A stretch of DNA of 64,000 bases from Paraburkholderia fynbosensis (lineage in GTDB: Bacteria > Pseudomonadota > Gammaproteobacteria > Burkholderiales > Burkholderiaceae): the NCBI RefSeq assembly GCF_902859935.1, contig NZ_CADIKI010000029.1, positions 1 to 64,000 of the forward strand, in the 5' to 3' direction. The notes beneath the pieces are model-generated. The model was not told the origin of the DNA. It worked only from the letters and a program-made list of their open reading frames with translations, and searched no databases. Both the position numbers and the translations under genes were made by a program. This document shows positions 9,605-18,915 of the stretch, one piece after another; the stretch's first letter is position 1; every line of letters starts with the position of its first letter.

Positions 9605-10903
9605 ATGAACTCGAAGACACACGCAACGCTGAGCTTTTCCGACAGCGACCAGACGATTGAACTACCGATCTATCAAGGCTCGCTCGGGCCGGACGTGATC
9701 GACATTCGTAAGCTGTACGGCCAGACCGGCAAGTTCACGTACGACCCGGGCTTCATGTCGACGGCGGCATGCAATTCCGAAATCACGTATATCGACGGCG
9801 ACAAGGGCGAGTTGCTGTACCGCGGCTACCCGATCGACAACCTCGCGCAAAACGCCGACTTTCTCGAAACCTGTCATCTGCTGCTCAAGGGCGAACTGCC
9901 GAACGCGCAGCAGAAAGAAGAGTTCGTGAACACCGTCACGAAGCACACGATGGTGCATGAGCAGATGCACTTCTTCTTCCGCGGTTTCCGTCGCGACGCG
10001 CACCCGATGGCGATTCTGGTTGCCGCAGTCGGCGCGCTGTCGGCGTTCTATCACGACTCGCTCGACATCAATAACGCGCAGCACCGCGAGGTCTCCGCGA
10101 TCCGCATGATCGCAAAGCTGCCGACGCTCGTCGCGATGGCGTACAAGTACACCGTGGGTCAACCATTCGTTTATCCGAAGAACGACCTGTCCTACAGCGC
10201 GAACATCATGCGCATGATGTTCGCCAATCCGGCGCAAGAGTACGAGGTCAACGACGTGCTGGTGCGCGCGCTTGACCGCATCCTGATCCTTCACGCGGAC
10301 CACGAACAGAACGCATCGACCTCGACCGTGCGTCTCGCCGGTTCCTCGGGCGCAAATCCGTTCGCGTGTATCGCGGCGGGCATTGCATGTCTGTGGGGCC
10401 CGGCGCACGGCGGCGCGAACGAAGCCGCGCTGAACATGCTGGAAGAAATCGGCTCGGTCGACAACATCCCCGAATTCATCGCGAAGGTGAAGGACAAGAA
10501 CTCGGGTGTGAAGCTGATGGGCTTCGGTCACCGCGTCTACAAGAATTACGATCCGCGCGCGAAGCTGATGCGCGAGACCTGCCACGAGGTGCTGGAAGAG
10601 CTGGGCCTGCACGACGATCCGCTGTTCAAGCTCGCCATGGCGCTGGAAAAGATCGCGCTCGAAGACGATTACTTCGTGTCACGCAAGCTGTACCCGAACG
10701 TCGACTTCTACTCGGGCATCGTGCAACGCGCACTGGGCATTCCGACCGCGATGTTCACGTGCATCTTCGCGATGGCGCGCACGGTTGGCTGGATTGCGCA
10801 GTGGAACGAAATGATTGCCGATCCTGAGCAGAAGATCGGCCGCCCGCGCCAGTTGTTCGTGGGTGAGACGCAGCGCGAAGCCAAACCGGTGACGCAGCGT
10901 TAA
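9605..10903 (+). CDS. gltA: Citrate synthase (type II)
   Basis: A 432-residue citrate synthase, which condenses acetyl-CoA and oxaloacetate at the entry to the TCA cycle. The catalytic residues are visible: His in WGPAHGGANEA, His in GFGHRVYKNYDPRA and Asp in YPNVDFYSGI. Length and sequence fit the hexameric Gram-negative type. In Burkholderiaceae the main gltA usually follows sdhCDAB, but here there are no sdh genes and the upstream gene is divergent, so this may be a second copy. The ribosome site AAGGAA sits just before the ATG at 9605, and a strong terminator follows the stop codon. Confidence 0.95.
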   Translation: MNSKTHATLSFSDSDQTIELPIYQGSLGPDVIDIRKLYGQTGKFTYDPGFMSTAACNSEITYIDGDKGELLYRGYPIDNLAQNADFLETCHLLLKGELPNAQQKEEFVNTVTKHTMVHEQMHFFFRGFRRDAHPMAILVAAVGALSAFYHDSLDINNAQHREVSAIRMIAKLPTLVAMAYKYTVGQPFVYPKNDLSYSANIMRMMFANPAQEYEVNDVLVRALDRILILHADHEQNASTSTVRLAGSSGANPFACIAAGIACLWGPAHGGANEAALNMLEEIGSVDNIPEFIAKVKDKNSGVKLMGFGHRVYKNYDPRAKLMRETCHEVLEELGLHDDPLFKLAMALEKIALEDDYFVSRKLYPNVDFYSGIVQRALGIPTAMFTCIFAMARTVGWIAQWNEMIADPEQKIGRPRQLFVGETQREAKPVTQR

Positions 10904-10911
10904 TGTGTCGG

Positions 10912-10953
10912 GGCCGTCGGCAGTCCGATGACTGCGCGACGGCCTTTTTTTTT
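10912..10953 (+). terminator. Rho-independent terminator of gltA
   Basis: Arms GGCCGTCGGCAGTC and GACTGCGCGACGGCC (10912-10925 and 10930-10944) pair almost perfectly around a 4-nt loop, followed by nine T. It begins 8 bp after the gltA stop codon. Confidence 0.9.
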
Positions 10954-11220
10954 GCGCTGAAATCCTGATTGAAGGCGCATGCTGACGGCATCCTCCCGCG
11001 AAAAAGACCGACCCCGCTCGCGTCGCCTCAAAGCCAAACCCTCTGCACGTCCTGTGCCACGAAAAAACCACGCAACAAACCTCGCAAAAAAACCGAAACT
11101 CCCCTGCGATAAGTTCGTCTGACGCGGACAGACCCTCTACAATCGGAAGCGACCGGCCGGCACGAAGCGGCGACCGAATGTGAAACTGAAAGCAGAAGCG
11201 AACCCATAGGAGTGACCCTG

Positions 11221-13500
11221 ATGCAGCAGCCAGAAACCCTCGGTGGTGTGTCCCTCTCGGGCGGCGTCGATCACCGCGAGCCCGAGCCGGACGGCGTATT
11301 CATCCCGACGGAAAACCTCAATGTCGCGAGTGCCACCCAGCACGTACTGAAGTCGGGCGACACCTTCATCGTCAACGACCCGCTCGGCGATATTACGGGC
11401 CACGACGACGGCCTGTTCGTCAACGACACTCGCGTTCTTTCGCAACTGCGCCTGACATTCGGCGGCCGTGCGCCGTCGCTGCTGTCGGGCAGCGTCAGCA
11501 GCGACAACACCTCGTTCACCGCGCATCTGACCAATCGTCCGTTGCCGCCGCTCGGCGGCGACAGCACGCCCGAAGGCGTGATCCACGTCGAGCGCGTGCG
11601 CGTGCTGTCGGGCACCGTGCTCAACGAAGCCATCGAACTCACCAACTACGGCACGCGCGACGCGGTGGTGCCGCTGTCCATTTCGTTCGCGAGCGACTTT
11701 CGCGACATGTTCGAAGTGCGCGGCCTGAAGCGCGACAAGCAAGGCCGTATCGAATCGGCGCGCGTGGAGAATCGTCAAGTGCTGCTCGGCTATATCGGTC
11801 TCGACGACGTCGCGCGTAATGTGCAGATCGCGTTCGCGCCGGAGCCGGACAATCTGTTCGACGACCGCGCCGACTACACCGTCAAACTGCCAGCGCAAGC
11901 GTGCGTGTCGATTTATCTGTCGGTCGCGGTGCAGGTCGTCGCACAGTCGGACAAGGCGGGCGCCGACGTCTCGCAACCCGTGCATGCGCTGAGCGAAAGC
12001 CATCTGTCACAAATCGATGCGGAGCGTCCGCGCGTTGGCCGCGCGGCGGTGCGCGCCGCATTGGTCGATGCCCACCTCGTGATGCGCGAACGCCGCCGCA
12101 CGACCGCGCGCGTGCGCTCGAGCAATCCGCTTTTCAATGCATGGATCGATCGCTCGTTCGCCGACCTCGGCCTGCTAACCACCGATCTCGCAACCGGCCC
12201 GTATCCCTATGCGGGCATCCCGTGGTTCTCGACGCCGTTCGGCCGCGACGCTGTCATCACGTCGTTGCAGACGCTGTGGCTGCAACCGCAACTGGCCGCG
12301 GGCGTGCTGCGCTTTCTTGCCGAGCATCAGGCGCGCGAGAATTCGCCGTTTCGCGACGCCGCGCCCGGCAAGATCATGCACGAGATGCGCAAGGGCGAAA
12401 TGGCCGCCGCCGGCGAGGTGCCATTCGCGCTGTACTACGGCGGCGTCGACACCACGCCGCTGTTCATCGTGCTGGCCGGCGCCTATGCGGCGCGCACCGG
12501 CGACCTCGCGCTGATCGACGAATTGTGGCCGGCGCTAGAACGTGCCGCGCAATGGGTCGCGGGCGTGTGCGACAAGAACCGCTACGGCCTGCTCGACTAT
12601 CAGCGCGAGTCGGACGGCGGCCTCGCGAACCAGGGCTGGAAAGACAGTCACGACTCGGTGTTCCATGCCGACGGCCGCTTTCCCGACGGGCCGATCGCAC
12701 TCGTCGAAGTGCAGGCGTATGCGAGCGCCGCGTTCGACACGATGGCGCGCTTCGCAAAACTGCGCGGCCTGCGCGAACCGGCTGCGCAATACAGCGAGCG
12801 CGCGAAGAAAATCCGTCAATGTGTCGAAGAGAAGTACTGGATGGAAGAGTCCGGCTTCTACGGTATCGCGCTCGACGGCCATGGCGAACTGTGCCGTGTG
12901 ATGGCGTCGAATGCGGGCCACCTGCTGGCCTTCGGGCTGCCGACGCGCGAGCGCGGCGAAGCGGTGGTGCGCGCCCTCGACTCCACGCTGTTTCACACCG
13001 GCTGGGGCGTGCGCACGCTGGCCGCGAGCCAGGCGCGCTTCAACCCGATGGCTTATCACAATGGCTCGGTCTGGCCGCACGACAACGCATTGTGCGCGCG
13101 CGGCCTGTCGCATTACGGCGGCAAGGCGGCGGCCGTGCGCCTGTTGCAGGCGCTGTTCCAGGCGGCGGTCAATTTCGACATGCGTCTGCCCGAGCTGTTC
13201 TGCGGTTTTCCACGGCGGCGCGGCGAGCCGCCCACCGCGTACCCGGTTGCGTGTCTGCCGCAGGCGTGGGCGGCCGGTTCGCCGTTCATGATGCTCGAAG
13301 CCTGTCTGGGCATCATGATCGACGCCGAGCGGCGCGAAGTGGTGATCGAGCAGCCGATGCTGCCCGAAGGCATCGACTGGCTTGAAATCGGCGATCTGCG
13401 CGTCGGCGATTCGTCGGTGTCGATCACGTTCCGCCGCATCGGCGAGAAGGTGGTGGCGTCGGCCGAGCAGGGCGATGTCAGGGTGGTGGCGTTGCTTTAG
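11221..13500 (+). CDS. Amylo-alpha-1,6-glucosidase-like glycoside hydrolase
   Basis: A 759-residue cytoplasmic enzyme. Residues ~25-220 match the bacterial glycogen-debranching N-terminal beta-domain (LKSGDTFIVNDPLGDI). From ~300 on there is an (alpha/alpha)6 barrel with GIPWFSTPFGRDAVITSLQTL, GWKDSHDSVFHADG and YHNGSVWPHDNALCARGL, as in glycogen debranching and trehalase-like enzymes. The predicted role is hydrolysis of alpha-glucan branches or stress-related glucosides. No other glycogen or trehalose gene is adjacent. The ribosome site AGGAG (11208-11212) favours the ATG at 11221 over the in-frame GTG at 11212. Confidence 0.88.
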   Translation: MQQPETLGGVSLSGGVDHREPEPDGVFIPTENLNVASATQHVLKSGDTFIVNDPLGDITGHDDGLFVNDTRVLSQLRLTFGGRAPSLLSGSVSSDNTSFTAHLTNRPLPPLGGDSTPEGVIHVERVRVLSGTVLNEAIELTNYGTRDAVVPLSISFASDFRDMFEVRGLKRDKQGRIESARVENRQVLLGYIGLDDVARNVQIAFAPEPDNLFDDRADYTVKLPAQACVSIYLSVAVQVVAQSDKAGADVSQPVHALSESHLSQIDAERPRVGRAAVRAALVDAHLVMRERRRTTARVRSSNPLFNAWIDRSFADLGLLTTDLATGPYPYAGIPWFSTPFGRDAVITSLQTLWLQPQLAAGVLRFLAEHQARENSPFRDAAPGKIMHEMRKGEMAAAGEVPFALYYGGVDTTPLFIVLAGAYAARTGDLALIDELWPALERAAQWVAGVCDKNRYGLLDYQRESDGGLANQGWKDSHDSVFHADGRFPDGPIALVEVQAYASAAFDTMARFAKLRGLREPAAQYSERAKKIRQCVEEKYWMEESGFYGIALDGHGELCRVMASNAGHLLAFGLPTRERGEAVVRALDSTLFHTGWGVRTLAASQARFNPMAYHNGSVWPHDNALCARGLSHYGGKAAAVRLLQALFQAAVNFDMRLPELFCGFPRRRGEPPTAYPVACLPQAWAAGSPFMMLEACLGIMIDAERREVVIEQPMLPEGIDWLEIGDLRVGDSSVSITFRRIGEKVVASAEQGDVRVVALL

Positions 13501-14084
13501 CCGGGAGCGCGTCTGCCTGCCTCATGGCCGACATACCGGTCGGGGATTGAAGGATGTCGTGAAAGGGTGGGTCACTTTCCCGTCGCTCACTTTGACCAAC
13601 GTAATTGCCACCTCGGACCATCCTCGATGCTTTTGCATGATGAGGGTGGCCAGATAGATAGTCCTCCACACGAAAGGGCGCTTCCACGACCGGATGACCG
13701 CGGAAGCGCGCCTTCTCATCCAATGCCGCCAGACGCCCGACGAGCGTCTGTCCGCCGGCCATGTTCGGATTTCTCACCGCCACGGATGCGCGCCGACTCG
13801 CACAAATACGACACGAAAAGGCGCAAAACGCTGTGGTTCATTTGGTTCGCTTTCTGATGACATCTGTTACGCTCAATCGGCATGAAACACGTAATTTTAA
13901 GTAATGTGAAGTAAGGTCTTAAACATGTACTGGCATCGGGTCCGGCGATTTGCACGCGTCGTGCATTCGCGGGACTCGCTGTTGCGCGCAGTCTCGATCA
14001 ATCGATACGTTCTAGCGAGACGCTTGCTCCTGAAGTGATCTGCTGTACCCAATTCCTCTTGTAACGACCTGGGCGGAGTACGAC
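13501..14084. other. Intergenic region, nothing recognised
   Basis: About 580 bp between the glucosidase-like gene and the lipoprotein. Short open frames exist on both strands, but none has a ribosome site or family resemblance. Bases 13800-13930 are AT-richer and may hold a promoter for the lipoprotein. Confidence 0.4.
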
Positions 14085-15359
14085 ATGTTGACAGGATCGA
14101 GTTCACGATTGCTCGCGATTGGCGTCTTCCTGGCACTGACCGGTTGTGGCGGAGGCGGAGGGGGAGAGGGCTCGACGGGTGCCTCAAGCAATGCGGGCGG
14201 CGCGGCCAGTTCTCCAGGCGCTGCCAGTGCTCCGGGCGCTGCCAGTGCGCCTACTTCCGCCAGCACTCCGGCAGCAGCCACCCCCGCCTCAGGTGCATCG
14301 ACCCCCAGCGCGACGACGCCGACGCTGGCCGCCGCCACATCGGTGATCGACGGCACGACGCTCGGCGACGCCTTCTGGCCCACGGGCTCCACGTCATCAG
14401 GTGGACGGGGTCAAGCGGTGGGCAGCCTCAACTGCACCGTGCGCAGCAGCGCCTACACTTACGCGCATCTGTCCATCTATCAGAACGGGCGCCTGCTTGC
14501 GCTGCCGGCTAATGTCGGCATGGTCGAGCCGACCATGGCAGCGCAGACTGGCTGTGCATATCCGCTGCACACGGTGGATTCAACCGGCAAAATCCACATG
14601 GACGCGAGCACCCACGTGTCATACACCTTGGGGCAGTTTTTCTCGATCTGGGGGCAAACGATCGACGCTTCCAGCGTCGCCGGCGTGAGCGGCTCGCCCA
14701 TCACCATCTACGTGAACGATGGCGGCGCGCTCACGCAATACACAGGCGATCCTGCGAGCCTCGTGCTGCCCGCGCATGGCGAGGTGACGATTGAAATCGG
14801 CACGCCTTTGACCCAGATCCCGACGTACGCATGGACCGATCCGCCGCCATTCGATCCAAACCCGATCACGCTCGTGTACCTCGGTGTGGTGGGGAACAAC
14901 TTCTGGCCGTCCGGTAACACCGCGACCGGGGGCAAGGGTTCGAACGTGGACGGTCTGATCTGCGCAGCCAACATGAGCGAGCTGTATCACGTCCATGCAC
15001 ACCTCGCTATTTTCAAGGACGGCCAGTGGCTTGCGATACCCGCCCTCGTCGGCATTCTGCCCCAGTGCAACTATGAAATGCACACCCACGACCAGACCGG
15101 CATCATCCATATCGAAACGCCGACTTTCAAGACCTTCACGCTTGGCCAGTTCTTCGATATCTGGGGCCAGCCGCTTAGCAGCACGAACGTGGCCGGTGTG
15201 ACTGGGAACGTCGTCGCCTACATCAACGACAATGGCGACTCGCGGCGCTACATGGGCGATCTGCGCAACATCGAGTTGACCTCGCTGCGCGACATCACTT
15301 TGCAGATTGGCACGCCGGTTAGCACGCTCGCCACCTATTCGTGGTACGAACCGAAGTGA
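14085..15359 (+). CDS. Lipoprotein with two tandem copies of one domain
   Basis: A 424-residue lipoprotein: signal segment with lipobox LALTGC, then a Gly/Ser/Ala-rich linker to about residue 85. Two related domains follow. Copy 1 (~88-240) has LGQFFSIWGQ and copy 2 (~260-424) has LGQFFDIWGQ, and each ends in a VAGV(S/T)G then IGTP pattern. Copy 2 keeps a His-rich set (HVHAHL, MHTHDQTGIIHIE) that looks able to bind metal; in copy 1 these are partly lost (YAHL, LHTVDSTGKIHMD). The function is unknown. The ribosome site GCGGAG lies before the ATG at 14085. It converges with the ABC transporter operon. Confidence 0.8.
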   Translation: MLTGSSSRLLAIGVFLALTGCGGGGGGEGSTGASSNAGGAASSPGAASAPGAASAPTSASTPAAATPASGASTPSATTPTLAAATSVIDGTTLGDAFWPTGSTSSGGRGQAVGSLNCTVRSSAYTYAHLSIYQNGRLLALPANVGMVEPTMAAQTGCAYPLHTVDSTGKIHMDASTHVSYTLGQFFSIWGQTIDASSVAGVSGSPITIYVNDGGALTQYTGDPASLVLPAHGEVTIEIGTPLTQIPTYAWTDPPPFDPNPITLVYLGVVGNNFWPSGNTATGGKGSNVDGLICAANMSELYHVHAHLAIFKDGQWLAIPALVGILPQCNYEMHTHDQTGIIHIETPTFKTFTLGQFFDIWGQPLSSTNVAGVTGNVVAYINDNGDSRRYMGDLRNIELTSLRDITLQIGTPVSTLATYSWYEPK

Positions 15360-15433
15360 TCGGCCGGGACACGGCGGGCGCGTGATCGTCCGCTGTGTAG
15401 TTCTTCGGAGTACTGAGGCCGTTTATCGACTAC

Positions 15434-16279
15434 CTAGCTAGCCGGAATGCCGGCGCCGCCATGGCCGTGAAAGCGGGCAAGAAACTGCCGTGCGCGCAGC
15501 GACTCCGGGCTGCCGAAAAACTTCTGCGGCGGCGCGGTTTCGACAACCTGCCCGCCATCCATGAACACGATGCGATCGGCGACCTGGCGCGCGAACTCCA
15601 TTTCGTGCGTGACGATCACCATCGTCGCGCCTTCGTTCGCCAGCGAGCGCATCACGCTGAGCACTTCGCCGACCAGCATCGGATCGAGCGCGCTGGTTGG
15701 CTCGTCGAATAGCAGCACATCGGGTTTCATGGCGAGCGCGCGTGCAATGCCGACGCGTTGCTTCTGGCCGCCCGACAGGCGCGACGGAAACTGGTCATGC
15801 TTGTCGGCGAGGCCCACGCGATCGAGCAGTTCGATCGCTTCCGCCCGCACCGTCGCGCGATCGCGTTTGAGCACGTGCAGCGGCGCCTCCATCACATTGT
15901 CAATCACGCTCAGATGCGGCCATAGGGCGAAATGCTGAAAGACCATGCCGATCTTCGCGCGTATTTTCGCGAGGTCGGCGTCGCTCATGCGGATACGCGT
16001 GTTGTCGCGCACGCCCATGCGCTGGCCGGACACATGCACGCTGCCCGCGTCGGGCACTTCGAGCCAGTTGATGCAGCGTAGCAAGGTCGACTTGCCGCAG
16101 CCGGACGGGCCAAGCAGACAGACCGTCTCGCCTTGGGCGACCTTCAGCGACACATCGCGCAGCACCTGATTGTCGCCGAACGACTTCGAGATGCCGACGA
16201 GATTCAGCACGTTGGCGCGCGGGGTCACGGCATCGGCCGGCCCAGTTTCCGGCAGGGTTAAAGGCATGGCAGCAGTCAC
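15434..16279 (-). CDS. Polar amino-acid ABC transporter, ATPase
   Basis: A 281-residue ATPase of the HisP/GlnQ type: Walker A GPSGCGKST, signature LSGGQKQR, Walker B VLLFDEPT, H-loop THEM. It energises the two permeases encoded directly upstream. The GTG at 16279 overlaps the previous stop codon (GTGA) and has an AGGAG site 8 nt ahead, so I prefer it to the ATG at 16267 or longer forms. It is the last gene of the leftward order binding protein, permease, permease, ATPase (18479 to 15434). The substrate is not fixed by sequence; context suggests a nitrogen-rich, amino-acid-like or guanidino solute. Confidence 0.9.
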   Translation of the reverse strand: MTAAMPLTLPETGPADAVTPRANVLNLVGISKSFGDNQVLRDVSLKVAQGETVCLLGPSGCGKSTLLRCINWLEVPDAGSVHVSGQRMGVRDNTRIRMSDADLAKIRAKIGMVFQHFALWPHLSVIDNVMEAPLHVLKRDRATVRAEAIELLDRVGLADKHDQFPSRLSGGQKQRVGIARALAMKPDVLLFDEPTSALDPMLVGEVLSVMRSLANEGATMVIVTHEMEFARQVADRIVFMDGGQVVETAPPQKFFGSPESLRARQFLARFHGHGGAGIPAS

Positions 16280-16935
16280 GCTCGACGCTCCTCGGCGAAT
16301 TTGTTCAGCATGCCGGTGCCTGCTTCGATCGCGAGGCAGATGCACCAGTAAAGGAGAACCGCCGCGACGAAGGCCGCGAACGGAATGAAGTAGGTGGCCT
16401 GGATGCCCGTCATTTCGTGCGTCAGTTCACCGACCGCGATGACCGTCAGGAACGCGCTGTCCTTGACGATCTGGACCAACTGGTTGCCCACGAGCGGCGT
16501 CGCGCGCAGCATGACGGGCGGCAGGATGATGCGCCGCAGGAGGGTGAAGCCGCGAAAGCCGAACGCCTTACCTGATTCGATCAGCGACGCGGGCAGTTCG
16601 ACCCATGCGCCGCGCAACAGCTCGCCCATGTAGGCCGCGTTATAGAGAATCAGCGCGAGGGCGCCCGCGGACCAGTTCGACATGCGCATGCCGAGCGTCG
16701 GCAGACCAAAGTAGATCAGGTAGACGAACAGCAGGAACGGCGCACAGCGCATCGCGTCGACATAGACGGCGGCCACACGCCTCACTGCCTTGTTCTGCGA
16801 CATCAGCATCGGCATGAGCAGCGCACCGAGCAGGAGCGACGCCACGCCCGAGACGGCGAGCAGGATCACCGTGTTGAGCAGCCCCGCGAGTACGGCGTCG
16901 CGCTGCTGCCAGATGATCAGAAAGTTGGCGATCAA
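16276..16935 (-). CDS. Polar amino-acid ABC transporter, permease
   Basis: A 219-residue inner-membrane protein of the HisM/GlnP family with about five membrane helices and the ATPase-contact loop (ESGKAFGFRGFTLLRRIILP). It should pair with the permease encoded just upstream to form the channel. It overlaps that gene by 4 nt (ATGA at 16932-16935) and overlaps the ATPase start, indicating translational coupling. Confidence 0.9.
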   Translation of the reverse strand: MIANFLIIWQQRDAVLAGLLNTVILLAVSGVASLLLGALLMPMLMSQNKAVRRVAAVYVDAMRCAPFLLFVYLIYFGLPTLGMRMSNWSAGALALILYNAAYMGELLRGAWVELPASLIESGKAFGFRGFTLLRRIILPPVMLRATPLVGNQLVQIVKDSAFLTVIAVGELTHEMTGIQATYFIPFAAFVAAVLLYWCICLAIEAGTGMLNKFAEERRA

Positions 16936-17576
16936 GCGAGGCCTCCGGTGCGAAGACGTTTCTCGACCATGCGTTTCAACCGGATCAGCGCGAACACGAT
17001 CAGGCCGTACAGCACGAGCGCGAAAATGAAGGGAGGCAGCGGCTCATAGGTATTCGAGCCGACCCGCAGCGCGGCGCGCGTGATCTCGACAATGCCGATC
17101 ACCGCGACGGCGGGCGTCGACTTGATCTGCAGCGTCATTTCGTTGACGAGTCCGGGCAGGCTCGCGCGATAGACCTGCGGCAAGACGATGCGCCGGATGC
17201 GCGTGAAGCGGGGCATCGCGAATGACAGCGCCGCATCATACTGGTCGCGCGGAAACTCGACGAACGCACTGCGCCAGATCTCGCAGTTGAACGCCGACGT
17301 GCTGATGGTCAACGCGGCGATCGCAGCGGGAACCGGATCGAGCGACAATCCGAGTTGCGGCAGCGCGAAGAACACCAGCAAGGTCAGCGTGACGGTCGGG
17401 CACGAACGCACGATGCTCACGTACGAATACACGATACGCCCGAGCACCGGCACTTTCGCCCAGCGGATCAGTGCGAGCCCGAGCCCGAGCGGCACGCCGA
17501 GTACGATGCTGATGAGCGATAACGATATGGTCGCCAGCGCACCTTGTGTAATGCTCCAGTAGTCGTAAGCGGTCAT
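16932..17576 (-). CDS. Polar amino-acid ABC transporter, permease
   Basis: A 214-residue inner-membrane protein of the HisQ family, with about five helices and the contact loop DAALSFAMPRFTRIRRIVLP. It is the partner of the following permease, with which it shares an ATGA overlap, and lies 21 bp after the binding-protein gene. The repertoire matches a type I importer for polar amino acids. Confidence 0.9.
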   Translation of the reverse strand: MTAYDYWSITQGALATISLSLISIVLGVPLGLGLALIRWAKVPVLGRIVYSYVSIVRSCPTVTLTLLVFFALPQLGLSLDPVPAAIAALTISTSAFNCEIWRSAFVEFPRDQYDAALSFAMPRFTRIRRIVLPQVYRASLPGLVNEMTLQIKSTPAVAVIGIVEITRAALRVGSNTYEPLPPFIFALVLYGLIVFALIRLKRMVEKRLRTGGLA

Positions 17577-17597
17577 CAGGCGGGCTCGGCAGCGGGA

Positions 17598-18479
17598 TCA
17601 GTTAATGGATTGCGGCATCGATTCGAAGCTCGCGCCAAACCACTTCTTCTGCATCTGGTACATCTCGCCGCTCTTGCGCAGATCGAGCAGGGCGCCGTTC
17701 ACCATTTGCAGCGCGGCCGTGTCACCCTTCTTGACTGCCCATGCGATATACACAGGGCTGCCGATCTTCTCGCCGATCACGAATGTATCGGGGCGCGTCC
17801 TGATCAGCGAATTCAGGTTGATCTGCGTATTTGCCGCGACGTCGAGCCGGCCCAGCGCCAGGTCCTGATAGATCTCCGGGTACGACTGATACTCGACGAT
17901 CTGCTTGAGGCCCTTGCCGCCATGGGTCTTTTTCAGCTGTTCGTCGAATGCCTTGACGTCGGCCAGCATCGCGCTGCCGGTCTGCACGCCGATGATCTTG
18001 CCGACCAGATCGTCAGCCGATTTGATTGGCGAGCCTTTCTTGACCGCATAGAACGTCGTCGATTCCGCGAGCGGCGCGGTGAAGTCGAACGTGCCTTTGC
18101 GTTCCGGCGTGACGAGCACCGCAGTCACCGCCATGTCGTATTTGCCGGTTGTCACGCCGGGCAGGATGCCCGACCACGGCATGATCTGCTGACGAATCTG
18201 CACGGGCAGCTTCTTTTTCACGAGCGCGAGCATTTCGTTGTCGTAGCCGGTGGGCGTGCCGTTGTCCACGAATTCGAACGGCTTGAAATCGTCTTCCGTC
18301 ACCACCGAAATATAGCCACGCGACTTGATTTCATCCGCGCTTGCTGCATTCGCGACGTGCGCGGCACCTGCAAACGCGGCGATCGCGAACAGCGTGCGCA
18401 ACGAGTTCTGCGCGAGACGGCGGAGGCCGGAACGGCGGGTGGCGCCCGCTTCGGCGCGCTGGATGATGAGAGACGACAT
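17598..18479 (-). CDS. Polar amino-acid ABC transporter, periplasmic binding protein
   Basis: A 293-residue SBP_bac_3-type binding protein. A long basic N-region and hydrophobic core end at a likely signal cleavage site after HVANA. The mature part begins with DEIKSRGYISVVTEDDFKPFEF, the usual first strand of this fold, and GYDNEMLALVKKKL. The ribosome site GAGGGG precedes the ATG at 18479, which rules out the longer open frame. It is the first gene of the importer operon, about 117 nt downstream of the start predicted from a sigma-54 promoter match, and is divergent from the DUF1989 gene. The ligand is unknown. Confidence 0.9.
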   Translation of the reverse strand: MSSLIIQRAEAGATRRSGLRRLAQNSLRTLFAIAAFAGAAHVANAASADEIKSRGYISVVTEDDFKPFEFVDNGTPTGYDNEMLALVKKKLPVQIRQQIMPWSGILPGVTTGKYDMAVTAVLVTPERKGTFDFTAPLAESTTFYAVKKGSPIKSADDLVGKIIGVQTGSAMLADVKAFDEQLKKTHGGKGLKQIVEYQSYPEIYQDLALGRLDVAANTQINLNSLIRTRPDTFVIGEKIGSPVYIAWAVKKGDTAALQMVNGALLDLRKSGEMYQMQKKWFGASFESMPQSIN

Positions 18480-18606
18480 TGAGTACCCCTCTTTTAGCTG
18501 GTGTGACGCGGTTGTCGCGCGGAGAGCGCGCTTTCTTGGCCGGACGGCCGCCTCGTTCATGTGCGAAGCGAAATTCGTATGCACACTTACAAGTTTGCAT
18601 ATCAAT

Positions 18607-18622
18607 CGCAAATTGCATGCCA
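18607..18622 (-). promoter_or_regulatory. Sigma-54 (-24/-12) promoter match for the amino-acid importer
   Basis: On the minus strand TGGCATG-4 nt-TTGCG fits the sigma-54 consensus TGGCACG-N4-TTGCW, with GG and GC exactly 12 positions apart (first bases at 18621 and 18609). The predicted start is near 18596, giving a leader of ~117 nt to the ATG at 18479. Sigma-54 promoters of nitrogen-scavenging operons are normally driven by NtrC-type activators. Confidence 0.6.
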
Positions 18623-18915
18623 GTCTGTGGAATGCCCGTTGACTCGGGCGTCGGCGGTTTCCGTGACCGACGAGATGCGCCGGCAGCGGGCGAAGAGCGC
18701 ACCAAACCAACACCCAAAGCCCATGTAAAGCGCCATCGATGCACTTTTTTGGACCGCGTCACGCGCTGTGCGAGCAGGGGCTTATCGCGCAGCGATGACG
18801 GACCCGATGTGGAGCGCCAGATAACGCGGCAAGCGTTTATTTTGCTGATACGATGTGTACTAACGAATCGTGGAAAATATCGGATCTGCACGCCCAAACA
18901 AGGAGGCTTGACGCC

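Noticed and set aside
11901..13385. 494-codon frame inside the glucosidase-like gene
   Set aside because: Alternate-frame Arg-rich translation with no domain; the main frame has complete catalytic motifs.
18480..18915. Second guanidine riboswitch upstream of DUF1989
   Set aside because: None of the guanidine-I conserved blocks and no paired ACGR-loop hairpins of the guanidine-II type were seen.
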